Positions 23,701-35,410 of a DNA stretch of 64,000 nucleotides are shown piece after piece. Location of the stretch: the NCBI RefSeq assembly GCF_018320785.1, contig NC_054886.1, positions 35,090,110-35,154,109 of the forward strand, given 5' to 3'. The translations under genes and the position numbers were made by a program. This DNA is from Cheilinus undulatus. Its lineage: Eukaryota > Chordata > Actinopteri > Labriformes > Labridae. How positions within the stretch are numbered: the stretch's first letter is position 1; every line of letters starts with the position of its first letter. The notes below the pieces were generated by a model. The model did not search any database. It was not told the origin of the DNA and worked only from the letters and a program-made list of their open reading frames with translations.

Positions 23701-24010
23701 TATTGTCTTCTGCTTCATCTTGGTTAGGTCTTGGTGGCAGCAGGCTGAAGAAGTCAGTCCAAAGTTTTTCTCCCCAGCAGTTCTTGAAAACTCTTCATGG
23801 TGGATTCCAAGACATTCCCAGACCTATTGGGGTATGTAATCCCTACCCTGGGGTCTTTACCCTGCTAGACCTGCCTGTAAGAATCAGAGGGAGGGGACCA
23901 GGAGGTCTCTGAATGGATGTCAACACTGACTCAGCTGGCTCCTTTCACTGACAGAGAACTCTACTCAAGGATTCCTTTGGTTCTCCCAGCCATCCAAAAA
24001 TGATCCCAAA
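23700..24010 (-). mobile_element. LINE 3'-tail fragment, minus strand, behind gene 3
   Basis: Counterpart of 15125-15370, but it retains an extra internal segment (GACCTGCCTGTAAGAATCAG near 23867) that the gene 2 copy lost. The gene 2 copy is therefore a deletion derivative here. Confidence 0.65.
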
Positions 24011-24039
24011 CTTCCTGCAAAGAAAAATGATCTCATTTG

Positions 24040-24560
24040 TAGCTCAAATTCTGGATTTATTCTTAAAATTCCAAATTTGATCTCAGAATTCTGACTTTAT
24101 TCTTAGAATTCTGACTTTGATCTCAGAATTCCAAATTTATTCTTAGAATTCCAACTTTGATCTCAGAATTCTGACTTTATTCTTTACATTCTGACTTTGA
24201 TCTCAGAATTCCAAATTTATTCTTGGAATTCCGACTTTGATCCCAGAATTCCAAATGTATTTTTAGAATTCCACCTTTGATCTCAGAATTCTGAATTTAT
24301 TCTTAAAATTCCAACTTTGATCTCAGAATTCCAACTTTATTCTTAGAAATCCGACTTTGATCTCAGAATTCCAAATTTATTCTAAGAATTCCGACTTTGA
24401 TCTCAGAATTCCAAATTTATTCTAAGAATTCCAACTTTGATCTCAGAATTCCAAATTTATTTTTAGAATTCCAACTTTAATTCTCAGAATTCTTCCTGTA
24501 ATCTGTTATTTCTGACTGTAATCTAAACATTCTGACTTTATTCTCAGAATGTTTTTATTT
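24040..24560. repeat. 20/40-bp array upstream of gene 4
   Basis: Shorter, more diverged tandem array of TCTCAGAATTCCAAATTTAT / TCTTAGAATTCCGACTTTGA units, the same family as the arrays before genes 2 and 3. Confidence 0.92.
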
Positions 24561-24732
24561 TTCTTTTCTCTTTCATGTTTTTCATGACCAGTGATCCTAA
24601 TATGAAGTCGAAGAGGAGTTTTATCTTCTCTTTAAATGATCTTTTCTACATTGTGTTGCTTCTGACTTCAGCCAGAAAGCTCTCCAGTTGGTTCTTTTTG
24701 TTTTGAATGTCTCTCTGTGTTGTGGATAACCG

Positions 24733-24745
24733 CCGCTAGGTGGCG
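24733..24745 (+). promoter_or_regulatory. CTCF-core-like motif upstream of gene 4
   Basis: CCGCTAGGTGGCG, 97 bp upstream of the gene 4 ATG, within a block that differs from the gene 3 flank by only about two bases over 180 bp. Confidence 0.4.
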
Positions 24746-24841
24746 TTAACGGCAAACCAGCGGGGGGAAGAAACACATGGAGCGGAACCTTTGGTTTGCA
24801 TGCTTTCAGGAGGGGAATTGTTTATGTGCGCTCAAAGCACA

Positions 24842-26738
24842 ATGGAGGCGGCAAACATGATGTTTGTTTCCCCGGTGGATATGATTGAAGTTAAACTTTC
24901 TAAAGCCGAGTTACTGAGAGGAATCGTTACCGAGAAGCTGACCACGGCGGCGCAGGAGATCTTCGCGGCGGTAGAGAGAACCGTAGCCGGATATGAGGAG
25001 GAGGCGGCGGGTCTGAGGCAGGAGATCGACCGTCAGAGGATCCAGCTGGAGGCTGTTCTTCAGCCCAGAGTCTCTGTCAGTAGGACCGGTAGGGATCTGA
25101 CCCTGTGGACTAAAACTACGTTTAATACAGAGGAATTCTAGATTTAGACCTGGTAATGTTTGTCAAAATCCGGGTACATTTATTCATTTGCTGCTTCCTG
25201 ACGCTCCTTTTGTCTCAGTACAGTCAATAACGCCAGTACCTTCGTGTTTTTTCGTGTTTTTCATGTTATTGGCCTTTTGTGGGTTTTTGAGGGAGTGATG
25301 ATTGTGTAAATATGTGTGTGTGTGTGTTATTAATTTACCTCTATTTCTGATCTAGATCAACCTGTCATTAAACAAGAGGAGGAGGAGGAACCACAGATAA
25401 CCACCCAATCAGGTACTGTCCTAGGGTCAGATTTAACTCTATTGTTAATAGTTTATTTGGTCAATACCTTAGATATACCTAACACACAAACAGCTTTTAA
25501 AACAACCTGACAATCACAGTTACAGTAGGGAATTTACTTTTCAAGTTAAACTATTTAGGCCAAGTTTGACCCTTGGAAAAGGCCCAAAAACGCCCCCAAC
25601 ATTGGCTAATTTATTTTGAAAAGGGCAGATTTCCTTTTAGAGAGAGAAACATGGCCCCTCTGGGTTTCTGCAGATCTCCCCAGGCTGCATCTACTCACCA
25701 AATTACCACACACCATAAATCTAAGTTAAACTGCATTTTGACAGTGTGCCATGAAAGCGCAAAAGGTGGCGCCATTGAGGCAGTTCCTGGGGCCCATTTT
25801 TGAAACCTTTATCAACCTCTCATTTTTTCAGAGTTTTAGGTGTGTGCCAATTTTAATGCAAATTGATGCATGTCTAATACCCCAAAGTAGAAGAAAAAAC
25901 TATTTTATTTACAATAGGGCTGTAGTACCCAATCCATGCTCAGGCCCTGAGCATGGAAATGAGTATTCATTTAAAGCCACTGGAAAAATCCACAGATTCT
26001 AGGTGTGGGCTGGTTAAATCAGAACGAGTGCAGTGCAGGGTATACTCACTTATTTTTACTGCATAGTTGGTTTTTCATGCTGATGCTCCAAGTAACTCTC
26101 TTGCAGACGAAGAGATCCGGATTTCGCTGTTTAGCTGGCTAGTCGTGTCAAATTCTCTGCTTCCTTCCCATCTTATGTTTGAATGTTTTCAGTGCCTGTT
26201 CACACTCTTATCTTTTAATTTTCTTTATCTGAGAACATTTTATTTTAACTCTTAAAAGCTCCATAAATGTCTTAATGTGTACGTGGAGTCCTGTAAGTAA
26301 ACTCGTCTTTTTTTTTGTTTGTTTGTTTGTTTTCCAGCTAACTTTTACAAACTGGAATAAGAGCGTAGACTTTTTCTTTCTCTCCAGATGTGGAGGACTC
26401 GGAGAGCTGGTATGGCTTTGGCCTGGCTGATGAAGAGGAGGATCATGAAGAGCCACAGGAGAGACCAGAGGTGTTTGAAAAGAAGGAGTCTTTGGAGGAG
26501 GCAGTGAATAGCACCAGTCTAAATGAGGAGGAGGATCTGAGAGACCCAGATATCGAGCTATCAGAAACAAGGTTCACATAATGAAGTGGTAACACAGCTG
26601 TTCCATTTATTTCTATCAGGAGTGAAAGAGCAGAGAGTAACAGAACTCTGATGGGGATTTTCTTGGTTTTATTGTTTCTTCGTAGAACTCAAACTTTGAA
26701 GAGGAAGCTCAGTGAGACCAGCAGGCTCACAAAAAGCG
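24842..26738 (+). CDS. Gene 4: N-terminal module (coiled coil plus acidic exons)
   Basis: Four exons: 24842-25088, 25356-25412, 26388-26571 and 26686-26738, all with AG/GT borders and matching phases (1, 1, 2, 1). Exon 1 starts at an ATG in good context (ACAATGG) and encodes the same coiled coil as genes 2 and 3. Exon 2 has VIKQEEEEEPQ, which contains a SUMO-acceptor-like IKQE. Exon 3 is strongly acidic with a SESWYG start and ends ELSETR. Exon 4 is basic (TLKRKLSETSRLTKS). No 78-residue domain or zinc finger follows. The phase-1 end is compatible with the piggyBac-derived exon at 28773; the joined frame is 725 residues. Without that exon the gene has no visible C-terminus. Transcript evidence would decide. 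Confidence 0.7.
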
Positions 26739-26836
26739 GTAAGAGTCAAAACAAAGAAGTGTTCAGTCAGGATGTTAGGAGTAGGGGTGTGACGACACCC
26801 GGCTCACTAATTAAGACTTTGCAATGATGGGCTGAT

Positions 26837-28380
26837 CTCAAAAACCCACATTTTATTCACAATAGAACATAAACAAGATATCAGATGTTGAAACTGAGAC
26901 ATTGTACCTTTATTAAAACCAATTTTCCATAAATAAAAGATTAGACAAAGACTAGCAAAAAAACATCTTTGATGATTAAAAGTGACAAAAAATAAGTTTA
27001 GTTTTCATCAAGAGGACTAAAACTAGACTAAAATGTAATTTAAGTTTTCTTCAGACATTCAAAATCCATGATATTTCTCCACTGTAGGCAAATCTGTCAA
27101 AATACAATGCATCCGTATCTCTTCTGCCTCTTAGCTGTAGAACACACTACCATGGTTTGGTACCAGATTCAGACTGAAAGTTGAGACTAAAATGTTTATT
27201 GTTGACTAAAACTATAAAGGGTAGGAATGACTAAAACTAAAAGGCATTTAATCTAAAGACACAGACTGATACTAGAATTATTAATAGCTGTCAACATTAA
27301 CACTCCTTGGGCCCTGCTCCAAAATCGGACCATTCTGGTCCAAACTGGTGATGGAAAAGTAAATCAGCACAGCTTGGTTTGGATCGGTGCAGCCAAAAGT
27401 CACAGTGGAAAAAAAAAGAGCCCAGTTTCAGGGAAGGCCTCGACTATTTCAGCAAGACGATGCTAAACCACATACCACATCCATCACAACAGCATGGCTT
27501 CACAGGAAAAGTGTCCAGGTCCTGGACTGGTCTGCCTTTCACCAATAGAAACCATTTGGAGCATCAGCAAACAAACCCAGGACTGTTGAGCAGCTAGAGT
27601 CCTACATCAGACAAGAATGAGACAACATTTCTCTCTGAAAACTCCAGCAACTGGTCTCCTTACTTCCCAAAACGAGCTAATATTTTCATAAAATGGTGAA
27701 TGTCTCAGGCCCTGTCCACACAGAGACGAATTCAGGAGTATACGCAAAATTTTTGTCATATCGACATTTCGTCCACAAGGAAACAGCGTTTTGAGTGACT
27801 GTAAACGATACTTTATGAAAACGGGTCCCAGAGTGTATAGATCAGGCTACCGTTTCGTCTCCGTGTGGACAGCTATCCGCATCTTTCTTGAAACGATGAC
27901 GTCACACACAGCGTAGCTCCCTTAAGGCACCTAAGTGGGTCCGGCCAAAACAAACATGGCGGACTACAGGGATGTGTTCGTGCTGCAGAAGCTACTGAGC
28001 TTATTATGGCTTTTACAGCAAAATCTGATGCTCCTTTACCACCACCGCGAAACGCACACACCATATGTTTTTAAATCCAATGCGGAGAACAACCAGGGAG
28101 GCAGCTAGAGGAAAGTTTGGGGCAGTTTTCTGTGTTCTTCTCTCCTTTAATGCATTTCCGTGGCAGCATTACAGGCTTGGCATATGCACTACAGCATTTT
28201 CAGTCATTTCCAGCGGTTCCGTGGTTACACGGATATTTCCTGAAACGATCCCGTCTTCACAGAAAACTTTTTCAAAACGAAATCGCAATACATCGTTTTC
28301 GTCTCCATGTGGACAGGGCCTCAGTTTAACATCTAATATGTTGTTGATGTTCTATTGTGGGTAAAATATGGGTTTATGAG
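26837..28380 (+). mobile_element. Decayed Tc1/mariner-like element, interrupted by a nested insertion
   Basis: Inverted ends resemble those of the MITEs at 11616 and 19290 (AACCCACATTTTATTCACAA left; ..TATTGTGGGTAAAATATGGG right). The stretch 27370-27700 has broken frames like the C-terminal catalytic part of a fish Tc1-like transposase (CAGCAAGACGATGCTAAACC, then TTGAGCAGCTAGAGTCCTAC). A 613-bp element is inserted at 27708. The whole lies between gene 4 exon 4 and the piggyBac exon. Confidence 0.7.
27708..28320. mobile_element. Nested TIR element with 3-bp target duplication (Harbinger-like)
   Basis: Ends GGCCCTGTCCACACAGAGAC and GTCTCCATGTGGACAGGGCC are inverted repeats of 22 bp with two mismatches. 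TCA is duplicated at 27705-27707 and 28321-28323, interrupting the GTCTCAGTTTAACATC end of the older Tc1-like element. A 3-bp duplication fits PIF/Harbinger. No transposase frame is present. Confidence 0.75.
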
Positions 28381-28772
28381 ATTTGACAATCATTGACTTC
28401 ATTTGATTTACATTTTACACAGTAAAAAATCCACTTAAACAAATACCAATAGGATTATGATGTAAAGGTGGAATTTCGTAACCAAGGCACCATGAATCAC
28501 AATGTTTTGGGTGTTTTAATTTCATCATGTCAAAATGTTTGTTTACAGAATTAACATGGCACCATTGTCTAGCTCTGAAAGTTAGAAATACAGAACAGTG
28601 AAGCATCAGCTTCATGTTTTAATGTGGACCAACTGAAAAGAGACCATGGGCCACAGGTGGCCCCCCCGGTCATAGTTTGGACATCCCTGGTCTGATAGAG
28701 AGGGGGTACAGACAGAAAGAGAAATTACTAAAACAATGATGAGATGATTACCAAAAATCTTTTCTCTGGAAG

Positions 28773-31700
28773 AGGCTCTGGCAAAGATTCAAGACGTGAG
28801 CGAGGGCGAGTCGGATGGGGGTGAAATTTCGGACATCAGCGATGTCGACTGGAGTGAAGAGGAGAGTTCCGACTCTGAGCCTGAATCCCCAGGGACCAAA
28901 AACAAAAGGCTCGTGCCACCTGTTGGCGATTCCAGTCAAGGTAACCTAGTTCCTTCTCTTTATTCTTTTTATTGTGCATTTTGTGTGGGATAAAGCATTA
29001 ATGAATTGTGTTTCGGCACTCAACTGAATGTAGTGTTTCTTTATGGAAATCCTGTTTCTATTTATGTTTTGCAGATCCAAGCCTTGAGTACAGTAAAGAT
29101 GGGACTATGTGGAAAGCCACAGAGCCTATGGGACACTCGAGGGGACGGCAGGCCCAAAATGTCCACACTGAATCAGCAGGACCCACTGATCACGCTAAGA
29201 GGAGTATTTTAGATCCTATGAGCGCTTTCTTATGTTTGCTGGACCTGAACATACTGCAGCATATTCGGGACTGTACGGTGGAAGAGGCACACCGCGTTGA
29301 AGGAAACATGTCCTGGGATCTGTCCATTGCTGAGCTGAAGGCCTTCATTGCCCTTCTCTACGTGAGAGGAGCCTACAATAAAAACATAGACTTTGAGAGC
29401 TTGTGGTCTGAGGAATGGGGGCTGGCTTTCTGCAGGACCACAATGCCAAGGAACCACTTCAGAAAGATAATGCGATATTTGCGTTTTGACAAGAAGCATG
29501 AGAGGCAGGCGCGGCTTTGCAATGACAAATTTGCACTGATGTCCGATGTTTGGGGCGGATTTATTAACAACTGTATCGCCTGTTACAACCCGGGGGCGTG
29601 CATCACTGTAGATGAGCAGCTGTTTCCCACTAAGACATGCTGCCGTTTTACCCAGTTCAAGGCCGGGAAGCCAGGTAAAATTGGTATTAAATTCTGGCTC
29701 TCTGCAGACACAGAGACTAGATATCTTTTGAACGGCTTCCCATACTTGGGCAAAGACCAGCAAGCACAAGGAAGTCTGGAAGAGAATGTGGTGATGAAGC
29801 TGGTGGAGCCATACATAGGAAAGGGAAGAAATGTGACAACAAGCAGTTCTTTAACCACACTTTCTCTGGCCAAGAACCTGCTGCAGAAAAACACCAGCCT
29901 GGTTGGCATCATGAAAAAAACAAGACCAGAGCTTCCACCTTCAGTCCAACAGCACAGAGGGGAACTCTTCTCTACCAAGGTGCTCAAGCATGAAGGAGCC
30001 ACGCTCACTATTTACCAGGCGAAGCCAAGAAAGGCCGTCACCGTCCTCAGCACCATGCACCCAACGGTGTTTGTCGGGAGTAAAAAGAAGAAAAATCCAG
30101 AAACGGTCATCTACTGCAATGTCACTAAGGTACACTGGTAGTTCTACAATGTGAATGATTATTCATGAAATCTCTTTCTCTTTTGTCTCATTTCTGAGCC
30201 AAAATCTCCACGTGCTCTGTCAGAGTTCCCAGCGCGAACTCTGTGAGAACAGTGCAGAGCGACCCAGTAAGAAGTTAGACAGAAGAGTGCACATTATTCT
30301 GCAAGTTTCAAACTACAGCACAAAGCACAGGCTCCTCCATTTGACTTTGCCTATAAGCCGGAGATCCATCCATCTTCTTCCTCTTAAGGCCCAAACATAC
30401 TCGAGCGTACTGTGAGTGGAGCGGACTCCTCGCGGAATGTCTGCGGTCATCAGAGCTTCCACAGCCGAGCACACTGCCACGTAGTAGTTTCCTGTGAAAT
30501 CCTACCTTTCCCACAATCCTTGCGCATTGTTTACATTTTTCTGTCATGGTATCCTATACTGACGAAGCCTGCTGGCTTTGCAAAGCAACAAAATTAAGAG
30601 ACAGTGGTGTGTATGGCCATTAAATGCCACAAGAGACAAGGAAGGGGAGTATGCCATGTTGGTGAATGACACATGACTTTGATGATCTAGTTGGGCGCCT
30701 AGCCCCACTCCTTCTCCACTCTGGGAGTCACCGCTCACCCGTCAACGCTGCACAGAGGAACAAAATACAGGTCGGTGTCACATTTAATGCGGGTCGATGT
30801 GAAAAATACATGCTGAGCAGTGTTTTGTGTGACATCAGTACGTGGAGCGGAGTCCGCGAGGTTGTAAAATTCGAGCTTTGCGCGCACGGGCCTTGCGGAT
30901 GTCTGCCTTGAGTCCACATAAACCTCCGTGGAGTCCGTTCGTACGTTCCGCTCGAGTATGTTTGGGCCTCTATCCAGGGTGGGGTCGTGGTGGCAGCAGG
31001 CAAAAGAAGTCAACCCAGGCATCCTGCTCCCTCGTGAAACTTTCCAACTCCTTCTGGGGAAGCCCCAGGTGTTCCCAGACAAGATGGGATTTATAATATA
31101 TATAATCCCTCCAGTGCATCCCCTGAGGTGTCACCCCAGCAGCAAGTGCCTGGAAGACCTCCACAGGGAGGCACCCAGGAGGCACTTCAACTGGCTCCTT
31201 TTTATGCAAAGGAGTAGCGGCTCTACTTACAGTTCCAACTAGATGTCTGAAGTCCTCCTCCTGTCCCAAAGGCTGAGCCCAGACATCTTTCAGAGAAAAC
31301 TAATAAAAGTTGCTTGTATCAGTGATCTGATTCTTTTGGCCTTTACCCAGAATTCATGACCATAGGTGAGGTTTGGGAGGTAGATCGCTGGTAAATTGAG
31401 AACTTTGCTTTTCTGCTCAGCTCCCTCTTCACCATAACGGTCCAGCACAATGCCCACAGTACTGCTGTTGCCGTACCAATCAGCCTTTTAATCTTGCACT
31501 CTGTTTTACCATCACTTGTGAAGACAATGAGATACTTGAAGTCCTTCACCTGAGTCAGAGACTCACTCCCTACCCAGAGGGAGCAATCCACCGTTTTCAG
31601 GCATGTAAGCCATAGATGCAAGATGTAAAGAATTAAACAACTCAAGGGTGCTTTTGCATAAGGAACCCGGACCTGTATATAAATACACTTGACCCGAAAG

Positions 31701-34202
31701 TTGTTTCCTTTTGGTCAGTGTGAATGCAAGCATACCATCCACTTAAAGGGTTAGTCTTAAACACAATACATATGGACTTGGGCACAGTAAATAGTGGATG
31801 TGAAATGTGTCTTGGTCTGGACAGTACTGGGTACTTAACAGAGAGTTATGAAAGCTAAAGTTTTTTTTTGCAGCAGAGAACTCCCAGTGGGGGGCAAGTA
31901 GTGATTTCTGAAAAGAAACTCTACCAAAAAGGCCATGTTTGAGCTGTTTATGACTATGCCTAGTATTTTACCCTTGTGCCCTCCTCAAATTTACTACCCT
32001 CGGGACACCTTTAGGCAACAATGTACACGTACAGAAAAACTGCCATTAAATCACCATATGTTGAAATTTTCTTCTACTTTTTATTTCATAATTCTTTTTA
32101 ACAACTTCAGACCTGCTTCAAACTACCAAACATTCAATAATTTTCAAGATTTTAACCCTTTAAATGCCAGTTTGATTATTTGAAATATTTTATTTCTTAC
32201 TAAAAAACAGAAAAGGTGAATTATTTTTCATATAATAAACAGTAGAAAGATTGGGCTTTGGTTCTGATATGAGTCTTGGATGGATCAAAGATTAGCAACA
32301 AAATGTATTTGATTGCATTAATATTTTTTATGTAGTGCCAGCTTTAACATTAGGGCACCCTCTGGACAACTTCGAGGCAAAAATGTAAATGTACAAAAAA
32401 CTGCCATTAAATCACCATACATCAATATTTTTTCCACTTTTTTTCCATAAATCTTTTTAACAACTTCAGACCTGCTCAAAACTACCAAAAATTTCAATAA
32501 TTCTCAGAATTTTAACCCTTTTAATGCCAGTTTTGTTCATTTGAAATATTTTATTTTTTGCTGCAAAAAACACAAAAAGATGATTATTTTCCATATAATA
32601 AATAGTAGAAAGATAGGGCTTTGGGGGTGATAAGAGTCTTGGATGGGTCAAAGATTAGCAACAAAACTGATTTTATTGCATTGATATTTTTTGCGTAATG
32701 TCAGAAACACCTTCCTGACATCTTCAAGGCAAAAATGCCCCCATTGACCTCCATTAAAACCATGTTTTTTTAATCTCACTGTCATTGCAGTATAAAATCA
32801 TGCATTCTTTAATGTCAGCATTTCAATGTGAAGAAGTCTAGTGAAATTTGACATTTTTACCGTATTCCACCAGATTCAACCATTTACCCATTGTAGGACC
32901 ATGCACCAGATTCTTGTATTTTTGCCTGTTATATTATGGAGAGTTTTGTGTAAGTTTGAAAGGTTTAAAATTCTGAGAAGTATTGAATGTTTGGTAGTTT
33001 TGAGCAAGTCTGTAGTTGTTGAAGATGATTATGAAAAAAAGTAGAAAAAAATATTGATGTATGCTGATTAAATGGCAGCTTTTTTTAACATGTACATTTT
33101 TGCCTCGAAGGTGTCCAGAGGGTGCCCTAATGTTAAAGCTGGCACTACATAAAAAAAATACAAGTGCAATCAAATCAATTTTGTTGCTGATCTTTGACCC
33201 ATCCAAGACTCTCATCAGCACCAAAGCCCCTTCTTTCTACTATTACTTTTATGGAAAATAATTCACTTTTTGTGTTTATTGCAGTAAAAAATAAAATATT
33301 TCAAATAATCAAACTGACATTCAAAGGGTTAAAATCTTGAAAATGATTGAATGTTTGGTAGTTTTGAGCAGGTCTGAAATTGTTTAAGAGATTTATGAAA
33401 AAAAGTAGACAAAATATTGATGTTTGGTGATTTAATAGCAGTTTTTCTGTACAAGTACATTTTTGGCCTTGAAGGTGTCCAGAGGGTACAAAATTCATTG
33501 AAAGAGTATGAATGACATCTAAGAGTAAAACATGTTGGATTTCAAAAATGTAACTAGAAAGAAAAGTTCCTGTGAAAATTCATGCCACAAGCTGTAAAAC
33601 TGACAAAATGATCACAAATTTAAAAAAAAAGTTGAGAAAAATGGCCAAAAATGCCCGAGGAGGGCTCAAGGGTTAAAGTACAAAAATAAAAACACTCTTA
33701 ATTTTTAAATCTTTGGTTATGAAATAAGCTACATAGTCCCAATTTTATTGCAGATGTATTAATTTTCCACTAATTCTCAACATTACAGGTTGGAGTCGAT
33801 GTGCTGGACCAGATGGCTCGTCTGTACACGGTAAAAGGACCGGCTCGAAGATGGCCTCTCGCTGTGTTCTACAATCTCCTGGACATGGCTGCCATAAACG
33901 CCCATATCTTATACAAGGCGTGCACCTCTACCTACATCCCTAGGAGAGCCTTCATACTACAGTTAGCCAAGGAACTGCGTGACGAACACTGTTACAAGGC
34001 TATCTTTACATCGATACCGCTGGAGCTACAGTCGCCACAAGACTCAGGGAAAAGAAAGCAGTGCCGGGTCAGAACCCACTGCAAACAAAATAAGACTCTG
34101 GTGTCCTGCAGGGGCTGCAACCGACCCGTGTGTGGGAGGTGCACATTAAGGGTCGAGACATTTTGCAACTTGTGTGTTCATCAGATGTCAGGGTGCTCTT
34201 AA
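28773..34202 (+). CDS. piggyBac-transposase-derived gene A (second catalytic Asp replaced by Ser)
   Basis: Three exons: 28773-28940, 29075-30129 and 33789-34202 (phases 1, 0). The order is an acidic N-terminus (DISDVDWSEEESS), the DDE_Tnp_1_7-type piggyBac domain, and a Cys-rich C-terminal zinc domain (CRGCNRPVCGRC..CNLC). The first catalytic Asp is present in VDEQ (29611-29613) and the third in VGVDVLDQM (33798-33800). At the second site the family's TTDNFFTS reads TTSSSLTT, so Asp is Ser (29842-29844). No in-frame ATG precedes the domain: the nearest ATGs hit TGA at once. The acceptor at 28771-28772 has a fair pyrimidine tract and fits the phase-1 end of gene 4. It is probably a domesticated, catalytically dead nuclear DNA-binding protein fused to the gene 4 module. 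Alternative: a decaying transposon. Confidence 0.72.
30388..30968. mobile_element. Non-autonomous TIR element in piggyBac-gene A intron
   Basis: Ends GGCCCAAACATACTCGAGCG and CGCTCGAGTATGTTTGGGCC are perfect 20-bp inverted repeats, and further subterminal pairs (GAGCGGACTCC / GGAGTCCG) follow. No clear target duplication was found. Interior frames show no transposase motif. Confidence 0.75.
30970..31645 (-). mobile_element. LINE fragment, minus strand: end of reverse-transcriptase ORF plus 3' tail
   Basis: On the minus strand, 31645-31343 reads like the C-terminal part of a fish LINE reverse transcriptase (SLTQVKDFKYL, VKRELSRKAKFSIY). The conserved tail follows down to 30970 (CCTCCCTGTGGAGGTCTTCC). 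It is frameshifted and truncated. It is the same family as the tails in the zinc-finger genes. Confidence 0.75.
31971..33672. mobile_element. piggyBac-type non-autonomous element in piggyBac-gene A intron
   Basis: Ends CCCTTGTGCCCTCCTC and GAGGAGGGCTCAAGGG are inverted repeats (15/16). TTAA flanks the right side (33673-33676) and TTTA, a one-base variant, the left (31967-31970). CCC ends at TTAA are the piggyBac hallmark. The 1.7-kb interior holds direct copies of a roughly 360-bp unit (AACTGCCATTAAATCACCAT.. TTTTAACCCTTTAAATGCCA) followed by inverted copies. The element ends about 115 bp before the last exon of the gene. Confidence 0.75.
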
Positions 34203-34780
34203 GGTTACTCATGCTGCCTTCCCAGTTGTTTCTTCATGAATGTATTTCTAACATGAGCCCTGTTCTTTGGATGTTATTCAGTTTTTCCACTGATCCTTTG
34301 TGAGCTCCACTGGCCCATCATTGCCGGGCTATTTCTGAATGGACAAAGGCTCCTGATTCCCCCTTGCCCCCACCACTTCATCCTGCCATTTGGTTTTGTG
34401 TGTTAATATTTATGGTTAGGGTTCTGATTCTTGTTGAATGGAGGGGCAGAATCTGAATTGATGGGAAACCTCACAAAGCTTTGTAAATCAGTGGCAAGAT
34501 TTCAAAATGACAATAACTTCAATATAAAAGTATGCTTTTTCACTGCATTATGGTCCTTCGTCATAACCAGGGGCCTCTGAGCAAGGCCGCCCATAAGGGG
34601 GGAATAGGGGGAGAGCTTTCCGGGGCACATGGGGGCCAAGAAAACCATGGTCCATTTTAAAGTTAAGCTGTGATACCTGAATGATGATCTAATAAAAGTA
34701 ACATTTATTTATGCCACAGTATAGAGCCTTCTTCAAACTGTAAACTCCTTTTCTTAAAACAGATAAAGGGGTAAAAATAA
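34203..34780 (+). other. 3' flank of piggyBac-derived gene A
   Basis: Non-coding. A possible poly(A) signal AATAAA is at about 34690 (TCTAATAAAAGTAAC). GC-rich text near 34570-34640 resembles a dispersed repeat end, but no boundaries could be set. Confidence 0.4.
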
Positions 34781-35410
34781 GTGGAAAGTTTTTTTTGTTT
34801 TTTTTTAAATGGGTAAAAAGAGGCAAAAACAGGCAAAAAAATTGTGATAATGGGTTACAAGTGGCAAAAAAATAATTTTTCACAGCAAAAATGGGAACAA
34901 CAGACAGTAACGTGGTTAAAATGGGCAAAATGTCAATTAAAAGTGGATAAAGTGGTTAATAGTGGCAAAAACAGGCAGAAAGGTGGTTGAAAGGGTTTAA
35001 AAAGTGGCTAAAATGGGTAGAAAGGTGGTGAACTAGGATTAAAGTTGCAAGATTGTTTAAAATAAACCAAACATTGATTTGATGTAGCAAAAATGGGTTG
35101 AAAATAGCTAAAATTGGTTATCAGCGGCAAAAAAAAATCAGCAGGAAGTGGCAAGAACTGGCATGAAAATGGATTATTGATAACGAAACTAGGTAAAAAA
35201 GGCAACAATGGGCAAAATGGGTAAAAGTGTCAAAAACAGGTGAGAGAGGTAGGGGAAAGGGTTTTTTAAGTGTCAGATGTGTTTCAAGTGGCTAAAATGG
35301 GCTGGGGAAATGGATTTAAAGGGGTTAAAATGTGTAAAAAATTGGTAAAAGTGTACAACACTGATGAAAAGTGGCAAAAATGGGCAGAACGGTGGTAAAC
35401 TAGGATTAAA
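34781..35410. repeat. Purine-rich GGCAAAAATGGG array (reverse complement of the GCCATTTTTGCC family)
   Basis: Degenerate tandem phrases such as AAGTGGCAAAAATGGGCAGA, AAAATGGGTAAAA and AGTGGCTAAAATGGG fill the interval. On the minus strand these read as the CCCATTTTTGCCACTTTT array found inside the hAT-type elements, so this may be an inverted, decayed member. Confidence 0.8.

Noticed and set aside
27873..28064. Small open frames around 27870-28360 resembling a gene fragment
   Set aside because: They lie within the 27708-28320 inverted-repeat element and show no known motif.
29230..30135. Long minus-strand open frames across the piggyBac-derived exon, and similarly at 46039-47446
   Set aside because: They are antisense shadows of real plus-strand coding exons with conserved motifs.
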